From Rhodoplanes sp. Z2-YC6860 (GTDB lineage Bacteria > Pseudomonadota > Alphaproteobacteria > Rhizobiales > Xanthobacteraceae), in the NCBI RefSeq assembly GCF_001579845.1, contig NZ_CP007440.1, positions 1,864,001 to 1,928,000 on the forward strand: DNA of 64,000 nucleotides, in the 5' to 3' direction. This document shows, in pieces, positions 62,952 through 64,000 of this stretch (position 1 is the first letter of the stretch; each line of letters begins with the position of its first letter). The translations under genes were made by a program, and so were the position numbers. Under the pieces are notes generated by a model, which was given only the letters and a program-made list of their open reading frames with translations, did no database searches and had not been told where the DNA came from.

Positions 62952-63049
62952 TGGCGCCGATTTGAAAGCGTACAGGCGCTTCCGCGCTGGCTTCGCCCGT
63001 GTCATGCTCGGCTCAATAAAAAGCCGATCTGCCGTTCGGGAGGAAGTCG

Positions 63050-64000
63050 ATGCGATGCGTGTCGTTCCTGTTTGCATGCGCGATTGCGCTGAGTGGCACC
63101 CTCGGTGCCCGGGCCGAGACATTCCCAAGTAAGCCCATCACCTGGATCGTGCCGTTCCCGGCGGGCGGCATCACCGACATCGTGTCACGGCTGGTGGCCG
63201 ACCGGATGAAGAACACGCTCGGCCAGCCGGTGATCGTCGAGAACATCGGCGGGGCTGGCGGCACCATCGGCGTGACGCGGCTCGTACGCTCCGCACCCGA
63301 CGGCTACACCATCGCGGTCGCGCAATGGACGTCCCACGTCGGCGCGGCGGTGATGTATCAGGTGCCGTTCGACTACCGGACGGACCTTCAGCCGATTTCC
63401 ATGCTGTCGCTCGGACCGCTCTGGATCATCGGCCGCAAGGATTTTCCGGCCAACAACGCCCAGGAGCTGATCGCCTGGCTGAAGGCCAACCCCAACAAAG
63501 CGACGGCCGGCACCATCGGCGTCGGCAGCGGCATTCACATGTGCCTCGTCTATTTTGCCGAGAAGACCGGCACGACCATGCGGTACGTGCCGTATCGCGG
63601 CGCCGCGCCCGCAATGCAGGACCTGCTGGCGGGACAGATCGATCTGTCATGCCCCGAGGCCGGCCAGACGCTCACGCAATATCGCGCCGGCGCCATCAAG
63701 GCGTTCGGCGTGTTCACGGAGAAGCGTTGGTTCGCGGCGCCCGAAGTGCCGACGATCCAGGAGGCGGGCGTTCCCGAAGTGCAGTTTCCATTCTGGCATG
63801 GGCTGTTCGCGCCGAAAGGCGTGCCCAAGGAGATCATCGCCAAGCTCAACGCCGCGGTGGTCGATGCGCTCTATGACGCCGGCGTCCGCCAGCGTCTCAA
63901 AGAACTGGGCCACGAAGTCGCGCCGCCGAACCTGCAGAATCCGGAAGGGCTCGCCGCCTACTACAAAGCCGAACTCGACAAGTGGACGCCGATCATCAAG
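63050..64000 (+). CDS. Bug/TctC substrate-binding protein, array member 7 (3' end beyond window)
   Basis: At least 317 residues; the frame is open to the window edge and by family length only a few residues are missing. ATG 63050 follows GGGAGGAAGTCG. Signal SFLFACAIALSGTLGARAE, then FPSKPITWIVPFPAGGITDIVSRLV, ENIGGAGGTIGVTRLVRSAPDGYTIAVAQWTSHVG, PYRGAAPAMQDLLAGQIDLSCPEAG and APEVPTIQEAGVPEV. As in member 6, two cysteines lie at matching places (HMCLVY and LSCPEA), so members 6 and 7 are sister paralogues. Gap to member 6: 98 bases. Confidence 0.92.
   Translation, partial: MRCVSFLFACAIALSGTLGARAETFPSKPITWIVPFPAGGITDIVSRLVADRMKNTLGQPVIVENIGGAGGTIGVTRLVRSAPDGYTIAVAQWTSHVGAAVMYQVPFDYRTDLQPISMLSLGPLWIIGRKDFPANNAQELIAWLKANPNKATAGTIGVGSGIHMCLVYFAEKTGTTMRYVPYRGAAPAMQDLLAGQIDLSCPEAGQTLTQYRAGAIKAFGVFTEKRWFAAPEVPTIQEAGVPEVQFPFWHGLFAPKGVPKEIIAKLNAAVVDALYDAGVRQRLKELGHEVAPPNLQNPEGLAAYYKAELDKWTPIIK

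Overview
This window is GC-rich, densely coded DNA from an alphaproteobacterium, most likely a member of the Hyphomicrobiales near Bradyrhizobium, Rhodopseudomonas or Rhodoplanes. That placement is inferred from the HpnG-type hopanoid phosphorylase, the many solute-binding proteins of the Bug/TctC type, DUF3597, DUF938 and CWC-type small proteins, and the families of palindromic intergenic repeats. No rRNA, tRNA or CRISPR array was seen.

Layout. 0-5.5 kb: a transporter tail, a metallopeptidase/ATP-grasp coupled pair, an IS110-family element inside a palindromic repeat, a TauE/SafE exporter, a VOC protein and MsrB. 5.5-12.2 kb: patatin plus acetoacetate decarboxylase, a DUF938 methyltransferase, an SDR, a flavin monooxygenase and an amidohydrolase. 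12.4-21.4 kb: Bug-type binding proteins interleaved with dimeric-barrel proteins and a complete NitT/TauT-type ABC importer. 21.5-30.3 kb: HpnG-like phosphorylase, an ECF sigma/anti-sigma pair, small exported proteins, one Bug protein and a three-gene operon of unknown function with DUF2272. 30.4-41 kb: a Bug protein, an ABC exporter, GST, a divergent LeuC/LeuD-like hydratase, a second IS110 element, an isocitrate-lyase/PEP-mutase-family enzyme with a divergent Bug protein, and a Flp pilin. 41-56.8 kb: LysR regulators, methyltransferase, MBL hydrolase, two tandem SH3-like exported paralogues, an AAA ATPase, PPOX, acetamidase, DUF1800/DUF1501, aldo/keto reductase, PQQ-type sugar dehydrogenase and an MFS carrier. 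56.9-64 kb: seven consecutive Bug genes in one orientation, the last cut by the window end.

Most notable: the two IS110-family elements (1127 and 1130 bp, related but not identical) each carry a conserved noncoding segment of about 180 nt upstream of the transposase that folds by eye like a bridge RNA. In both, one loop contains the element's own terminal sequence GCGACTGT (donor guide), and a second stem-enclosed loop contains bases matching the site where that particular element sits (target guide). The first element's guide reads the end of the abundant CATCCTGAGG palindromic repeat; the second element's guide reads a different GGGTGAG repeat. The two elements therefore appear to be programmed to different classes of intergenic repeat, and unoccupied copies of the first target lie elsewhere in the window.

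The metabolic theme is uptake and degradation of organic acids: fourteen Bug-type binding proteins without any TctA/TctB membrane subunits in the window, plus hydratase/lyase, monooxygenase, amidohydrolase and amidase enzymes.
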